Source of the DNA: Apis mellifera
Taxonomy: Eukaryota; Arthropoda; Insecta; Hymenoptera; Apidae
DNA: 64,000 bases
Reading direction: 5' to 3'
Assembly (NCBI RefSeq): GCF_003254395.2
Contig: NC_037638.1
Coordinates: forward strand, 23,203,352 to 23,267,351
Shown: piece by piece, positions 36,901 to 46,038 of the stretch
Numbering within the stretch: position 1 is the stretch's first letter
Layout: every line of letters starts with the position of its first letter
Notes under the pieces: generated by a model
What the model was told of the DNA's origin: nothing
Database searches by the model: none
What the model saw: the letters and a program-made list of their open reading frames with translations, nothing else
Program-made: the position numbers and the translations under genes

Positions 36901-39696
36901 GCGGGTGTCCATCGGCCGTTGGTTCTCCTTGTCGTGCTTTTCCAACACACTTTTCATTTTATTTCTCCCAAATTCACCCTGTCCTTGTCCTTCCCCTCCT
37001 AGTTGGAAAAATAAGAAGGGAATCGAATTCTCGAAAACGAGAACGAGAGATTGGTTCTTCGATATCTTATCAACGAACGTTCGAACCAATATCGAATTAC
37101 TCCTTTTCTTTCTCTTTCTTTTTTTCTCGAAACGTCCCTTCAAATCGAAATTTGAACACGTTTCATTCGAGTCCACGTTGTCCACGGACAACTCTTATTT
37201 CTCTCTCTCTCTCTCTCGTGACGAATGGACAAAGGCACGGATATAATTTTTTTGTTTTCTTTTCTTTCTATTGCGATCACACACACCTGTGTCACATTCT
37301 ATCCCTTTGGATACTTTGCAAGATGTCACGGATCGGGACAAATATTTGGAGAGAATGTCCGGCCAATGCTTGAATTTCGCGAAACGATCCACGCGCTTTG
37401 CCACTCCGAGGCGGTTTGACGTTTCGCGCTGCCAAAACTATGTTTAAAAGCATAGCACGCACGCATGAGGCGCCTCTATTTATAGTGGCGGCCGCTTTCC
37501 GAAAACCGTCCCCCTTTTCCCACATTTTCCATGCCACCCTCCTCGATCGCATCCCTCGATCATTAATCGATGCATCGTGAAACGTAGCTCGTAGCTCGAA
37601 AGCACAAAAGTACACGAAAAAACACCGTTTAATTTCTCTTCTAATCCACTCTCTTAAAACTGTAATTTTTAATTTGATTAATCTTCGAGCGAATATATCG
37701 TATCTCTCTCGTTTTTATTCTCGTCCATCGAGACTCGAGATTCGACGATCCACTTCACTTTCACAACATACGTTTGTAATAATCCATGAGAAATTGAGAA
37801 TAAAAAATTCACTGACCATGTTTAACTCGCTCGATTGGGAAACAGAATTTTCTCTCTCTTCCTCTCTAGATTTTAAGGAGATTACGTTTCGTTTTAAAAT
37901 GTGGGAACTCGTTTCGAAATTGACGGATTTCAACGCGCAAACGTGTGTCGAAAGAGCGTGGATTATTATAAAGATGGCAACACAGGAATCCGTTTGCCAA
38001 AAGATGGAAAACGTCGTTTCATAGTCGTTTTATACGAGATCATCAATCCAATGGAAATCTTTGGACGCTAAATTATAATAAACGGACGAGTTATTCCTCT
38101 TTTCATAAGAGTGATATTTACGCCACGAACACGTTTAGAAATTTTCAAAGACAAAGATATATCCTTAAATAAATCGCTAGCATGAATAAATGAAATCGCT
38201 ATAAATATTAATAAAATGTGATCTAAGAAAAAGAAAAAAACATTATCCGGATACGTTAAAATTTAACAGTAACTCAATTATTTGGAATGGAAAACAATAT
38301 CAATAAACAAAAACGATAAAAGAAAGAACAAGGAAACAGAGCAACTTTTGTCAATATCTCAATTATCATCATCTCGATTCAACTCTCCAAATCATAACCT
38401 CTTTCTTCTTCAACTTGTTTCTTTCACAACGATCTGATCACCGAAGGAAAAAAATCACCATCGAAGAATCCACCCCAAAATTCATAATCACCACTGTTCG
38501 TCCTCCTGAAGCTTCAGGAAAATCTCGCGAAAAACGAGGCTTGGTCAGGAATCACCATCGTGCAACGACACGACGATCGCGGCGTTATTAATAGTCGAAT
38601 AATTCCAATGAACTCACGGGAGCGAGAAAATGGAGAAAATGGTGGCGAAAAGAGGAGAGGAGGAAGAAAGGAGGAAATATCGGAGGAGGAGAAGGCGGAT
38701 AACCTTCGACGACGACGACTACGACGAGAACAATCGCACGATACGTCACGCAGCGAAGCGATGACTGCGCGAGGAAAGGACGGGTCGGAGGTTTAACCTC
38801 GTCATTACTTCGACACACGATTCGAGACGAGCACCGATGACGAAAGGACCGTCCGTGGTGACGATCCCCGAACGAAGCCGTGCATCGTCACGGAAGCTGA
38901 CGCGAACAAGGCCAGGTGTATGCGGCACTTGTTGATAAACACGAAACCTCCCGCGGATTGATTAGTGGCCGTGCGAACTTTCACGAGCGTAGTCGACGCC
39001 TCACGAACTTCTCTCTATCGATTTTCGAAAAGGCGCTTTCGTTCAAACTTCGGTCCACCGGGTGGACTGCCTGCCTGCCTGCCTCTCCCGGATTCGAATC
39101 TTTTCCCCCCCTTTCTCTGTCCGTTCAAGCATTTTCGTCTTAGGGTGTTAATCCTTCTTTGTAAATCGACGAACGAATCATTCGAGAATAATCGTAATCG
39201 CGATCGAAATATTCTCGAGGATATTAAAACTAAATTGCAATACGTACGTATTCGTGTGTTGAAATTTACGAATTTTTTATACTTGGAAAAAAATTATGCA
39301 TTAAATACGCGCCTCGAAGAAATGGAGGAACTGTAATTTTTTACGATTTGATTGACACCGATGATCGATGATTTGATGATTTTAGGTTTACTCGTGGGGC
39401 GTGCAGTATCGCGTTTTGATTTTCCGTTATTCGAATAAATAAAAGGAGCATTGTTTCGCCCGATAAAGATATTTATCGTTGAGCAGATATTATATATCGA
39501 GCGACGTGGAACGTTTCATATCTTCATTAACGGAAACGAGTAGAAATATCGGTTTAAAAATAATATAACCTATTCAAAGATTGATTTAAACATTGGATAA
39601 TACATACCTCGAAACGTTGTCGGCGTGACATCTATTCACATCATTTCTACTGGCTTCATTGTCAATGCTACACTTCGTGTCGTGGCACCTCGCCAT
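6890..39696 (-). CDS. AGTPBP1: Cytosolic carboxypeptidase 1-like (tubulin deglutamylase, peptidase M14)
   Basis: Zinc carboxypeptidase that trims polyglutamate from tubulin and other proteins. Exons, 5' to 3': 39696-39608, 35028-34883, 32439-32357, 31650-31539, 31387-31245, 30681-30537, 30447-30316, 30197-30057, 29661-29490, 29220-29154, 29009-28834, 28706-28091, 27929-27423, 27302-27124, 9342-9090, 8371-8247, 8137-7985, 6986-6890. All phases close, giving about 1111 aa (family about 1100-1230). The N-terminal ~390 residues are armadillo-like and align with AGTPBP1. An acidic linker follows. The CCP N-domain (EYDLILTPDVNSG, HQWFYFEVSNMEA) leads into the catalytic domain with zinc motif RVHPGES (about residue 855), VDYHGHS (about 953) and the catalytic-Glu motif YTMESSFCGCDQG (about 1034), so the active site is complete. 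The first exon (29 codons, ATG 39696) is less certain; ATG 35024 is an alternative start that matches the usual N-terminus. The 17.8-kb intron hosts the lectin gene. Confidence 0.93.
9965..10072. promoter_or_regulatory. Promoter-like island with ETS and YY1 motifs inside CCP1 intron
   Basis: Directly visible: clustered ETS cores (TTCCGG at 9965, CCGGAAG at 9974, CCGGAGGAAG at about 9985) and, 70 bp away, CCGCCATTTTG (10062-10072), the classical YY1 motif. On the minus strand the YY1 motif overlaps an ATG (10068) that reads MAASV and then meets a good splice donor, GTAAGC. This combination is typical of housekeeping promoters. No downstream partner exon was found, and splicing into the next CCP1 exon would be out of frame. 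Confidence 0.35.
15492..15517. mobile_element. Solo mariner-like terminal inverted repeat (relic)
   Basis: The segment GGCATTACTCTTCCGCCAAC followed by CCAATA resembles the right end of mariner elements common in bees (ending in GCCAACCCAATA next to TA). No transposase fragment and no matching left end (TATTGGGTTGGC) was seen nearby. It is read as a decayed or solo end. Assignment rests on remembered consensus, so it is tentative. Confidence 0.35.
17204..17319. repeat. Compound microsatellite (CCT)n-(CTT)n
   Basis: Roughly 115 bp of near-uninterrupted CCT then CTT triplets, with two CGT interruptions. It produces long false open frames of poly-Arg, poly-Glu or poly-Leu on both strands. Confidence 0.95.
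18636..18690. repeat. (GAA)n microsatellite
   Basis: GAA triplets broken by GAT/GAC units; it creates false acidic reading frames on the plus strand and poly-Ser frames on the minus strand. Confidence 0.9.
20640..20655 (-). promoter_or_regulatory. Nuclear-receptor type direct repeat upstream of the lectin gene
   Basis: Plus strand TGACCTTGTCACCTTG; on the minus strand this is two half-sites, AGGTGA and AGGTCA, spaced by 2 bp, the second being CAAGGTCA as bound by FTZ-F1-type receptors. It lies about 150 bp upstream of the presumed lectin start site at 20791-20795. Function is inferred from motif and position. Confidence 0.35.
20791..20795 (+). promoter_or_regulatory. Candidate arthropod initiator (TCAGT) of the lectin gene
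   Basis: A perfect TCAGT initiator lies 172 bp upstream of the lectin ATG in a C-rich, CpG-rich stretch. No TATA box is seen 30 bp upstream. It is the best start-site candidate in the 20.7-20.97 kb region. Confidence 0.4.
20967..25976 (+). CDS. Secreted C-type lectin domain protein with acidic tail, nested in CCP1 intron
   Basis: Exons 20967-21012, 23226-23583, 24204-24359, 25247-25976; phases close to give 429 aa. The ATG is in a perfect Kozak context (GCCACCATG). Residues 1-16 are a signal peptide (MKIALLLLLAAAFASG). Residues about 17-190 form one C-type lectin-like domain: QYCRSLGLQLASFETKEKA is the classic helix and strand, FWTSGNKL and MFLWMSTG replace the WIGL core, and CTLVKDFICE closes the disulfide. 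The usual EPN/QPD and WND calcium-sugar motifs are absent, so sugar binding through calcium is unlikely. The remaining ~240 residues are acidic, Ser/Thr/Pro-rich low complexity with a run of Glu. Probably an extracellular matrix or cuticle-associated protein. It resembles insect single-CTLD secreted proteins in general; I cannot name the ortholog. It sits head-to-tail opposite to its host gene CCP1. Confidence 0.9.
21947..21980. repeat. (ATTT)n microsatellite in lectin intron 1
   Basis: Eight tandem ATTT units in the first intron of the lectin gene. Confidence 0.9.
28517..28557 (-). repeat. 12-bp coding tandem repeat in CCP1
   Basis: About 3.5 copies of a 12-bp unit (GTTCGTCATTTG on the plus strand) inside the 616-bp CCP1 exon. 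It encodes repeated four-residue units of the type TSQM/TNQM in the linker before the catalytic domain and keeps the frame. Confidence 0.85.
34127..34152. repeat. Short direct repeat, 13 bp x 2
   Basis: Two head-to-tail copies of GATCTAGAATCGC in a CCP1 intron. No further structure is evident. Confidence 0.8.
36856..37453 (-). CDS. Possible small TATA-driven gene within first CCP1 intron
   Basis: A TATAAATAG box (37484-37476) on the minus strand predicts a start site near 37453. A first exon ending at 37287 (CACAG then GTGTGT) can join an exon starting at 36998 (CCAACTAG acceptor). One frame stays open across the junction but has no ATG in exon 1. The first usable ATG, in good context (AATAAAATG), is at 36957 and gives 33 codons ending TAA at 36856: a very charged peptide starting MKSVLEKHDKENQRP and ending KDEE. 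A separate ORF in exon 1 (from about 37452) ends at 37292. I do not recognise the protein. It may be a micropeptide gene, an alternative CCP1 first exon, or non-coding RNA. Confidence 0.3.
37476..37484 (-). promoter_or_regulatory. TATA box
   Basis: TATAAATAG on the minus strand in a local CpG-rich patch (GGCGGCCGC just upstream on that strand). A perfect match to the TATA consensus, positioned for transcription starting near 37453 toward the CCP1 coding exons. Confidence 0.5.
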
Positions 39697-40766
39697 CGGA
39701 AGTTGTCTTTTGCATTTTCGGTTAAACAATCTTGAGAGCCATTCTTCGTCATAAGCCATAACCAGGCCGAGTCACGGCGAAGTTAAACACTTCCGATTTC
39801 GTGAATTACGTTGGGCAACCATGATTAAGCGGATAAAACTTTGCCAACTCCGCGATTTTTGTACCAAAATTACCAATCGTGCGATAGTGAAATTAGGTTA
39901 CTTGTAAACTTTAAGAGAAATGTCAAAAGCATTTTTGACAGGGACACCTTGAAGTCAACCTCATGTTCCTCATCCATCGACGTACGTACTGTACAGTTAT
40001 CGTTCCCCCCTCGATGTGTTCGAATAACGTGTGCGTTCTTTCTTTTTTTTTTCCCCCTTTTTTTCTTTTTTTTAAAGCAATTCCATTTCGATCGAAGGAG
40101 GGAAATAGATCTCGATCCCGATCACGGCGAGGAGAGACTCGTGAATGGGTCACTCGTTTGATATTCCGCGTAATCTAGGATCGAATCGAAGAAACGGTGA
40201 CAGGCGCGCGAGAACATTAGAAATGTAGATTCGGGTGTCAAAGCCGAAGCAGGCCACACCCTTCATTCATATTCCAAACAACAATTTGCCAACGTTAACC
40301 GGTTCACGTATATCTGTCCTTCCACGATCTCACTTCGTCTTGTTCATTCTCCTCGAGAAATAAATCTCGCATTTATACCGTATTTACAGTATACTCGTAT
40401 TGTACCAGATACAAACTCGTACAACAATTTTCTTCCATCCATTTCAAGGTTTTGAAAAAAAAAAAAAAACACGAAGAATTCGTGATTTCGAACTTTCATC
40501 GTCCTAATTTAATTATCGAATAAAAATTGCATCTTATAAATTAAACTCTCCTCTATTGGATTTGCGAACAGAAACAGTTTTGAAGCGTAACATGACGAAG
40601 CGCGAAAAAATATCACGAGCAGGTATCCCGTTGTTCGCGTCGGATGATCGAAAACGACGGAAGAAGAATTGAGCGTAGGAGCAAAAAAAAAGAAAAAAAA
40701 AAGAAAACAATCGCAGATGATATTATAGGAGGAGAAGGGTGGGAGAAGTTTACTCTCGACGAGGAA
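39697..40766. other. Spacer between CCP1 5' end and 126-aa secreted protein gene
   Basis: Divergent promoter region of about 1.1 kb. It contains an ETS core (CGGAAG) about 1-6 bp beyond the CCP1 ATG, a 5S-rRNA-like relic (39740-39821), T- and A-rich tracts and no supported gene. The CCP1 start site should lie in 39.70-39.85 kb by position. Confidence 0.5.
39740..39821 (+). pseudogene. Possible decayed 5S rRNA-like sequence
   Basis: CGAGTCACGGCGAAGTTAA followed 24 bp later by GAATTACGTTGGGCAACC resembles the internal control region of 5S rRNA (CGATCACCGAAGTTAAGCAA ... TTAGTACTTGGATGGGTGACC), in the right order and spacing but with many changes and an insertion upstream. It is either a 5S-derived relic or chance similarity; a comparison with the species' own 5S gene would decide. 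Confidence 0.25.
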
Positions 40767-40774
40767 TATATAAA
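40767..40774 (+). promoter_or_regulatory. TATA box of the 126-aa secreted protein gene
   Basis: TATATAAA with a likely start site near 40798-40801 (CTAGTTGG), about 50 bp before the ATG at 40849. Spacing is right for a strong, regulated promoter as in cuticle or secretory genes. Confidence 0.6.
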
Positions 40775-40848
40775 TGGGCGGGCAGGGCTGAAATTTCTAG
40801 TTGGTGAAGATAGTTTGCAAGGCCTATAGAGAAGTTGTGTATCGCGCT

Positions 40849-42577
40849 ATGCAGGTAAGCAATAATCTGTTCGTGTCAATTACTCATTCGTAAACTTTAC
40901 GTTTGCGAGTTTGCATCGGCAATTATTTCCCCCTCCCCTTTTTTTTCTTCCTTTTTCTTTTTCTCTCACACCTTTAACGCAAATACGTAGGATCGTAACA
41001 GTAAAAGATTTAAGGATTTTTAATATTTTTAAAATAAAAGTTTCTTTCTTTCTGTTGCGCGTGAAAGGAATTGGGCAGATTGGGAAGGGTTGAAAGAGTG
41101 AAGAGAATCGACTGGTTTTATAAATAATTCCCAAGACGCGAATAACCGTTACATCTCCCGACCAAATCTCTTTCCGTGTTGCCTGCGAATCGAGATCAAT
41201 TGATATGCGAGCCACGCGATACTGCGCATCGAGCCAAAGTTTTATGTATTATCAAAAGCCTGAGCTACTACTTTATTCGACGCAGAGAACGATCAATCTG
41301 TGACTAACTGCCGCATTGTTCCTCGTATACGAATTGAAGTATTCCTCTCGAATTGCAAGAAATTCCTATTGATTGAAATTCATCGCGATCTTTCTACAAT
41401 TTCTTTTCTTTCTTCTTCTTTTTTTTTTCTTTCTTTCTTTCTTTCCTTTTCTTTTTCTTTTTTTTTTTTCAAGGTCCACGTGACGTCGTTTGCCTTCGCT
41501 GCGTTGCTGATCGCTTCGATAGAATCGAAACCACTGTGGCCAAGCGTGGTACGTTCCGACAATCATCGATACGTTTCCACAACCACCAACAGAGGATTTC
41601 TTCCGTACCACGATTCTCCTTATTACGTTTATAACGTAACGTATTATGCTAACATAATAACGCACAATGTAACGCGAAATAATTCGAATCCAAACGTTTT
41701 CTTATACGGTTAAATAAATCGTTTTTACGATAGCTAAATATACATATCTTTTCATAATTATAATGAAGATTTACTTTTAATAGTTTAAAGTAAACGTAAA
41801 CATCGTAGTTTAAACATCGTGTATTAATCAAATATATCTGATGGGAATATTAATAGAATATTGTGTGAAATATTAAAAATCTATCATCGTAGCGGGCATA
41901 AAATATTTACTGTATGATCATAATATTTTTCGTATAATGGCTCATAAATCACTTTTATTTATTCTTTTATAGCTATATCGAAATAAATATGTTTCTTAAA
42001 TTATCATAATCGTAAAAAGAAATATAAAAATTATAATTGAAAAAAGGTGTGGTCGATTCAAAAACCGATTCCGTTGATTTCGTTGCAAAAAAAAAAATTG
42101 GTTTAACGAATGCAACGCTCTTTCATACTCGTTTATTCATTCATAATATTTGATATTTTCGCTTATCTCGTCAGGTACATTCCGAGGTAAATGCGGCTCC
42201 TATCATAGCGCATGGGAAACTGCCTGCTTCTCATTTACCTGTTTATAGCTTTTACTATGGAACCCCGACTTACGACTTCCGGCTACCATTGAATCCGGTA
42301 AAAAGAAAAAAAAAGAACATCGATTCGTTTTGATTAAAATTGAAATTTTAAACTTCATAGAGAGAGATCGATTTCTATTTTTGATTAATTTGTTTTTAAG
42401 GTGTATCCATTATTACCTGTTCCCCCTCATCCAGGAGATCAACCATCGACTGGTGCAAAACCGATCGATGAAGATGGCGATAGTATTGAAAAGTTGGAGA
42501 CAAAGATCGAAAAAAGGAGAGGAAATGAAAAAGTTAAAAAGGAGAAAGCAACGGATGATAACGTTCGTTATATTTAA
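40849..42577 (+). CDS. Orphan secreted Pro/Tyr-rich protein, 126 aa
   Basis: Exons 40849-40854 (Met-Gln only), 41474-41548, 42175-42297 and 42401-42577, all phase 0, stop TAA 42575-42577. The two-codon first exon followed by a hydrophobic signal peptide (about residues 3-22, VHVTSFAFAALLIASIES) is a layout common in insect cuticle and secretory genes. The mature part is Pro/Tyr-rich (YSFYYGTPTYDF, PVPPHPGDQP) and ends in a Lys/Glu-rich tail. No known domain is recognised. If intron 2 is retained, an alternative 81-aa product ends at 41713 with its own poly(A) signal (see finding). The TATA box at 40767 supports the start. Likely an extracellular structural protein; function unknown. Confidence 0.72.
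41549..41718 (+). other. Alternative 3' coding extension with own poly(A) signal
   Basis: Reading on past the donor at 41549 the frame stays open for 54 codons and ends TAA at 41711-41713. The stop shares its last A with AATAAA (41713-41718). The extension is Tyr/Asn-rich, similar in style to the spliced form, and contains two NVT sequons. This looks like an alternative terminal exon produced by intronic polyadenylation. Confidence 0.4.
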
Positions 42578-43233
42578 TCGAAATAAGTTTTGTACGTGGT
42601 GGAACGAAATTTTGCGAAATTCTTTTTATTTTCTATTTTCATTACTTCTTAAAATTTGACTAACAAATCTTTTTTATACATTTATGCCTCGAAACATTTG
42701 AAAATATTATATCTTCATCGATTTTATAAATTCAATGATATTTCACAGTCGTTTAATTATCAAGAAATTTTTAAGAAATAATTAATTTCCTTCCTGTATA
42801 AAAATTTACGTTAATTAAATAAAAACACTTTTATATCTCAATTTACAACTCATAATGTAATTCATTTCCCTTACGATTATTAATTTTACGATTGTCCATT
42901 TATTGAACAAAATATTATACGTATTTCGTTCTAATTATGTCAGAAAATATGAGATAAGAGCAATTGCAACTTCTCTTCCGAGGGACGCGCTTCGACTGTA
43001 AAATAATCGACTCTCGAATCAGAAGGCAAGCAATTAGTCTACTTTCACGAATAAATCTCATTGAACGATTTTCTATAATTATGCATCAGGAGGGAAGAAT
43101 CGCTCGTCCAACCGATGAAAAAGACTCTCCCATCCTACATTAAGCAGAAGATAAACCGGGGTCAAAGATACGCCGCGTGTTCGAACGTGTTTCATTTCCC
43201 TTCTTGGTGCTCGGATCGTACGCATCTCGAAAC
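42578..43233. other. Intergenic spacer
   Basis: AT-rich spacer between two same-strand genes. It should hold the 3' UTR of the 126-aa gene and the promoter of the 474-aa gene; no TATA box or other motif stands out. Confidence 0.5.
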
Positions 43234-44862
43234 ATGAGCGTGAAAAATATTTGGTCGGTCGGTGTTTTCGTACTGGTAGTTTTCGTGATAATCGGGACGT
43301 CCATCTTGCACGGGAAGAAAACCGTGAGACGGGATTATCAGGTGGCGAATAAACCGACTTACGACGTAGTTGATAACAGGATGAAGGGATTGAAATTGGG
43401 AAAAATTGAAGCTACCGATGGGAGGGGTTCCCGAATCGACGATTTCGAGATTAAGGCGGCGCCAGCTTTCAGGATACCTCCTCATCGAGTGTGGCACGTG
43501 GTTGGGATACACTCCCCTCGTGATAGGGAATATCGTTCGATCGTGGAACGTGAAACGGATAAAGGGATCGATGGAGAAGATTTACCCGACATAGTGGAAA
43601 GGAATAGGACGAAAGTATCGAACGAGTCGAAAGACTCGAAGAAAAGCTACAAGAAATTGAAACTGATCCGAACTCGGGCTGATTACAAGAAGGAGTGGAG
43701 GAGCAAAGAACAACAGTTGACCTATTCGAACGATGATAAATCCACGAAGAAAACAATCGGCGGGCGACAAGCGAGTTATTATTTCGCGAATACGAACGAG
43801 GATCGAATAAACAGGTCGAGGCGTTGCGCGATGCACTCGAGGAATTTGAAAGATGACAAATCCGATTATTACGCGATGAGGAAAGAGGTTATGGAGAAAT
43901 TTTACGCTCGACAGAAAGAGATAGCGAAGAAGTACGCGAAAAGGGTGACCACCGCAACCACCATTGCCACCACTCCCCAGTACACGTCCTATAATTTACG
44001 AGAAAAATTTAATAGAAATAATAGTACATCGGGTAAAATTGAAACGAACGATGTTCAAAATGTATCCGCCAAGATCGAGACGAATAACGTTCAAAAAATT
44101 GATAAGACGTTGCTCGACAAGCGTAGAGAAAATTTCATCGACGATGCCGTTTTAATTTCCATGATTCCTCCTACGACAAAGAGTCGGAAACAAGTAATAG
44201 AAACGACAACGGTATCTAATAATATGGATCGAGTCACAAGTGACAGGTCAAACGTATATGCATATCAGAATCATTTGAACGGCAAAGTTGACAGCAAAAG
44301 TAACGGAAGTGTTTCGAAACCAGTAAGTACGAACGTGTACATGCATATTCAACAAACTTCCATTATATTTGCGCTAAAAAATACGTAATAAAATTAAACT
44401 CAATAGATTCAATGTTTAGAGATAAGTTGTAAAAGATGAATGAAAAGTTACAAGTAAATGTCTGTCGCGCTTTTAAATTTCTTCTTCAAATTGATTTATA
44501 TAAATAATCCGACAAATATTTTTCAGGATAAGAAAGAGGACGACATTGTTCTGAAATGGGGTGTTTGCTCGGGTAAATTAATATATCAGCACAATTTAAT
44601 CATCAATACGGAAAATTCGATACAGAGTGATATGGATTTAACAACTACGTTGGATGGTTCACTGTGCGTCACTTGCATAAGAATCGTGCCAGTGAAGAAC
44701 AGTAATACCACGCTGAATATCGATGTAAATCGTAACAACGATGGCAGTATAAGATCTTTAATATTTATCGCTAAGGGGTTGACGAATATGGAATTTTTAT
44801 ACGTAATAAAGATCTGGGCCGTGAGAAAGATAAACGATCGCTGCGATCACGTCGAAACATAA
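43234..44862 (+). CDS. Orphan membrane-anchored or secreted protein, 474 aa, possible MBF2-like C-terminus
   Basis: Exons 43234-44322 (363 codons, ATG at 43234 in context AAACATGAGC) and 44527-44862, joined in phase 0; stop TAA 44860-44862. Residues about 5-25 are a single hydrophobic segment (SVGVFVLVVFVIIGTSIL), a signal anchor or uncleaved signal peptide. Residues 30-360 are Lys/Arg/Ser/Thr-rich and probably disordered. The C-terminal exon encodes a compact domain with four cysteines (GVCSGKLIYQ, LCVTCIRIVPV, DRC) and beta-rich repeats ending FLYVIKIWAVRK. Its pattern (G-x-C-S-G-x-L-I-Y, then I-x-x-I-x-V, then G..F.V.I..) is reminiscent of the insect MBF2 family; that link is tentative. 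An upstream in-frame extension begins with GTG and was not used. Confidence 0.7.
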
Positions 44863-45345
44863 ATCTACATATATATATTTTCTATATAATGTTTCCTTTA
44901 AATACAATCTTTCTCTTCTCATATTAAAAAAAATATATACTTTTAACAAAGCGAATATAATATTTTATTTCTAAGTGTATGTCACACGAATACAAAAAAA
45001 GTGGAAATCCATAAAAGAAATCTGCCACAACGAATATAAAATATATAAAATATATAAAATATTAGATATTAACACCATAAGTTAGTCGAAATAAAATGTT
45101 ATTCATAAATAATCGCGAAAATAAGATAAGTAACTGTGTAACCATCCCTCAAGAAAAATCATCCTTTTCTTCAATCCACGTTAACGCAATTTATACACAA
45201 TGATGGTTGAACGGACCAAATTAATCGTCTCTCGTTAACTTCGCTTCGCTTCGATCTCGATGAAACGAACTCTGATAATCAGTCTGATAATCAACGGGCA
45301 TCAAAACGTTTACGCGAGAACGAACCTCGTCGGACCGGTTCCGCC
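44863..45345. other. Convergent intergenic spacer
   Basis: AT-rich spacer between the ends of the 474-aa (+) and 230-aa (-) genes, with a short tandem of AAAATATAT units at about 45038-45065. Nothing else seen. Confidence 0.5.
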
Positions 45346-46038
45346 TCAAGAACTTTTCGGCACGGCTGTTGGAAGGGGTGGCGGCGGCACATCCGGTATT
45401 CTCTCCTTCTCGTCCTTCCCAGAGAGTTTCTTCTCCTCGTGATAGGCTGGGAGCAGATGCTCGGCGAGCCCGTTTCTCGGCGTGGTTGCGGGGATAGGTT
45501 CGAGGGTGCCGTAGGGTTGATAGTCGACGTAGTAAGTGCCGGGAACCAGGTGAGGATTGAATCCGCTGTACGTGTAGAAATAAGGGTCGTAGTACAACGA
45601 TTGGTAATTGGGATAGAAGCTGAGAGGTTCCTGGTCCCCGCTCTTCCCCTTCGATCCCGACTTCGAGACCTCTCCTTCCTCCTCCTCCTCCTCTTCCACG
45701 TTGGGACTCGTCGATTCCGTTTTGTCGGTCGACTTGGACCGTTCGACGGAGGGCGACGAGGGGGCGGTTTGAACGTCGCTCGGCTGTTTCAACACCCGTT
45801 GGGAAAGGTGCACCACTTCCGGCCCGGCTAAATGAGGCGCCACTTGGGTGTAGTAAACTGGCGGCACGTAACCGATCGCCGTCCTATGGATCACGGGTTG
45901 GATTACCGGGTATGCTCGGGACGGAGACAAGTTTTGATTGCTCGTGATCACGGCGTTGTACACTTTGGGAACTTTGAGAAGCCCACCCGGATCCCCCGAC
46001 GCGAACTTTATCAAGGCGAGAACGACGAGTAGATTCAT
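45346..46038 (-). CDS. Orphan secreted protein, 230 aa, Tyr/Pro-rich
   Basis: Single coding exon; ATG at 46038, stop TGA at 45346-45348. A splice acceptor (TTTCCAG) ends exactly before the ATG, and a 5' UTR exon (about 47480-47406, donor AAAAG then GTAAGC) with a TATA box at 47511-47504 lies 1.4 kb upstream, so transcription likely starts there. Residues 1-15 (MNLLVVLALIKFASG) are a signal peptide. The mature chain has a Pro/Val/Tyr part (GYVPPVYYTQVAP), an acidic Glu run near residue 115, and a Tyr-rich part (YDPYFYTYSGFNP, GTYYVDYQPYG). No known domain is recognised. Composition is that of a cuticle or secreted structural protein. GC-rich, CpG-rich codons contrast with the AT-rich flanks, which supports coding. 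Confidence 0.78.
   Translation of the reverse strand: MNLLVVLALIKFASGDPGGLLKVPKVYNAVITSNQNLSPSRAYPVIQPVIHRTAIGYVPPVYYTQVAPHLAGPEVVHLSQRVLKQPSDVQTAPSSPSVERSKSTDKTESTSPNVEEEEEEEGEVSKSGSKGKSGDQEPLSFYPNYQSLYYDPYFYTYSGFNPHLVPGTYYVDYQPYGTLEPIPATTPRNGLAEHLLPAYHEEKKLSGKDEKERIPDVPPPPLPTAVPKSS

Noticed and set aside
45439..45831. 130-codon plus-strand open frame
   Set aside because: Antisense shadow of the 230-aa secreted protein, which has a signal peptide, leader exon and TATA box.
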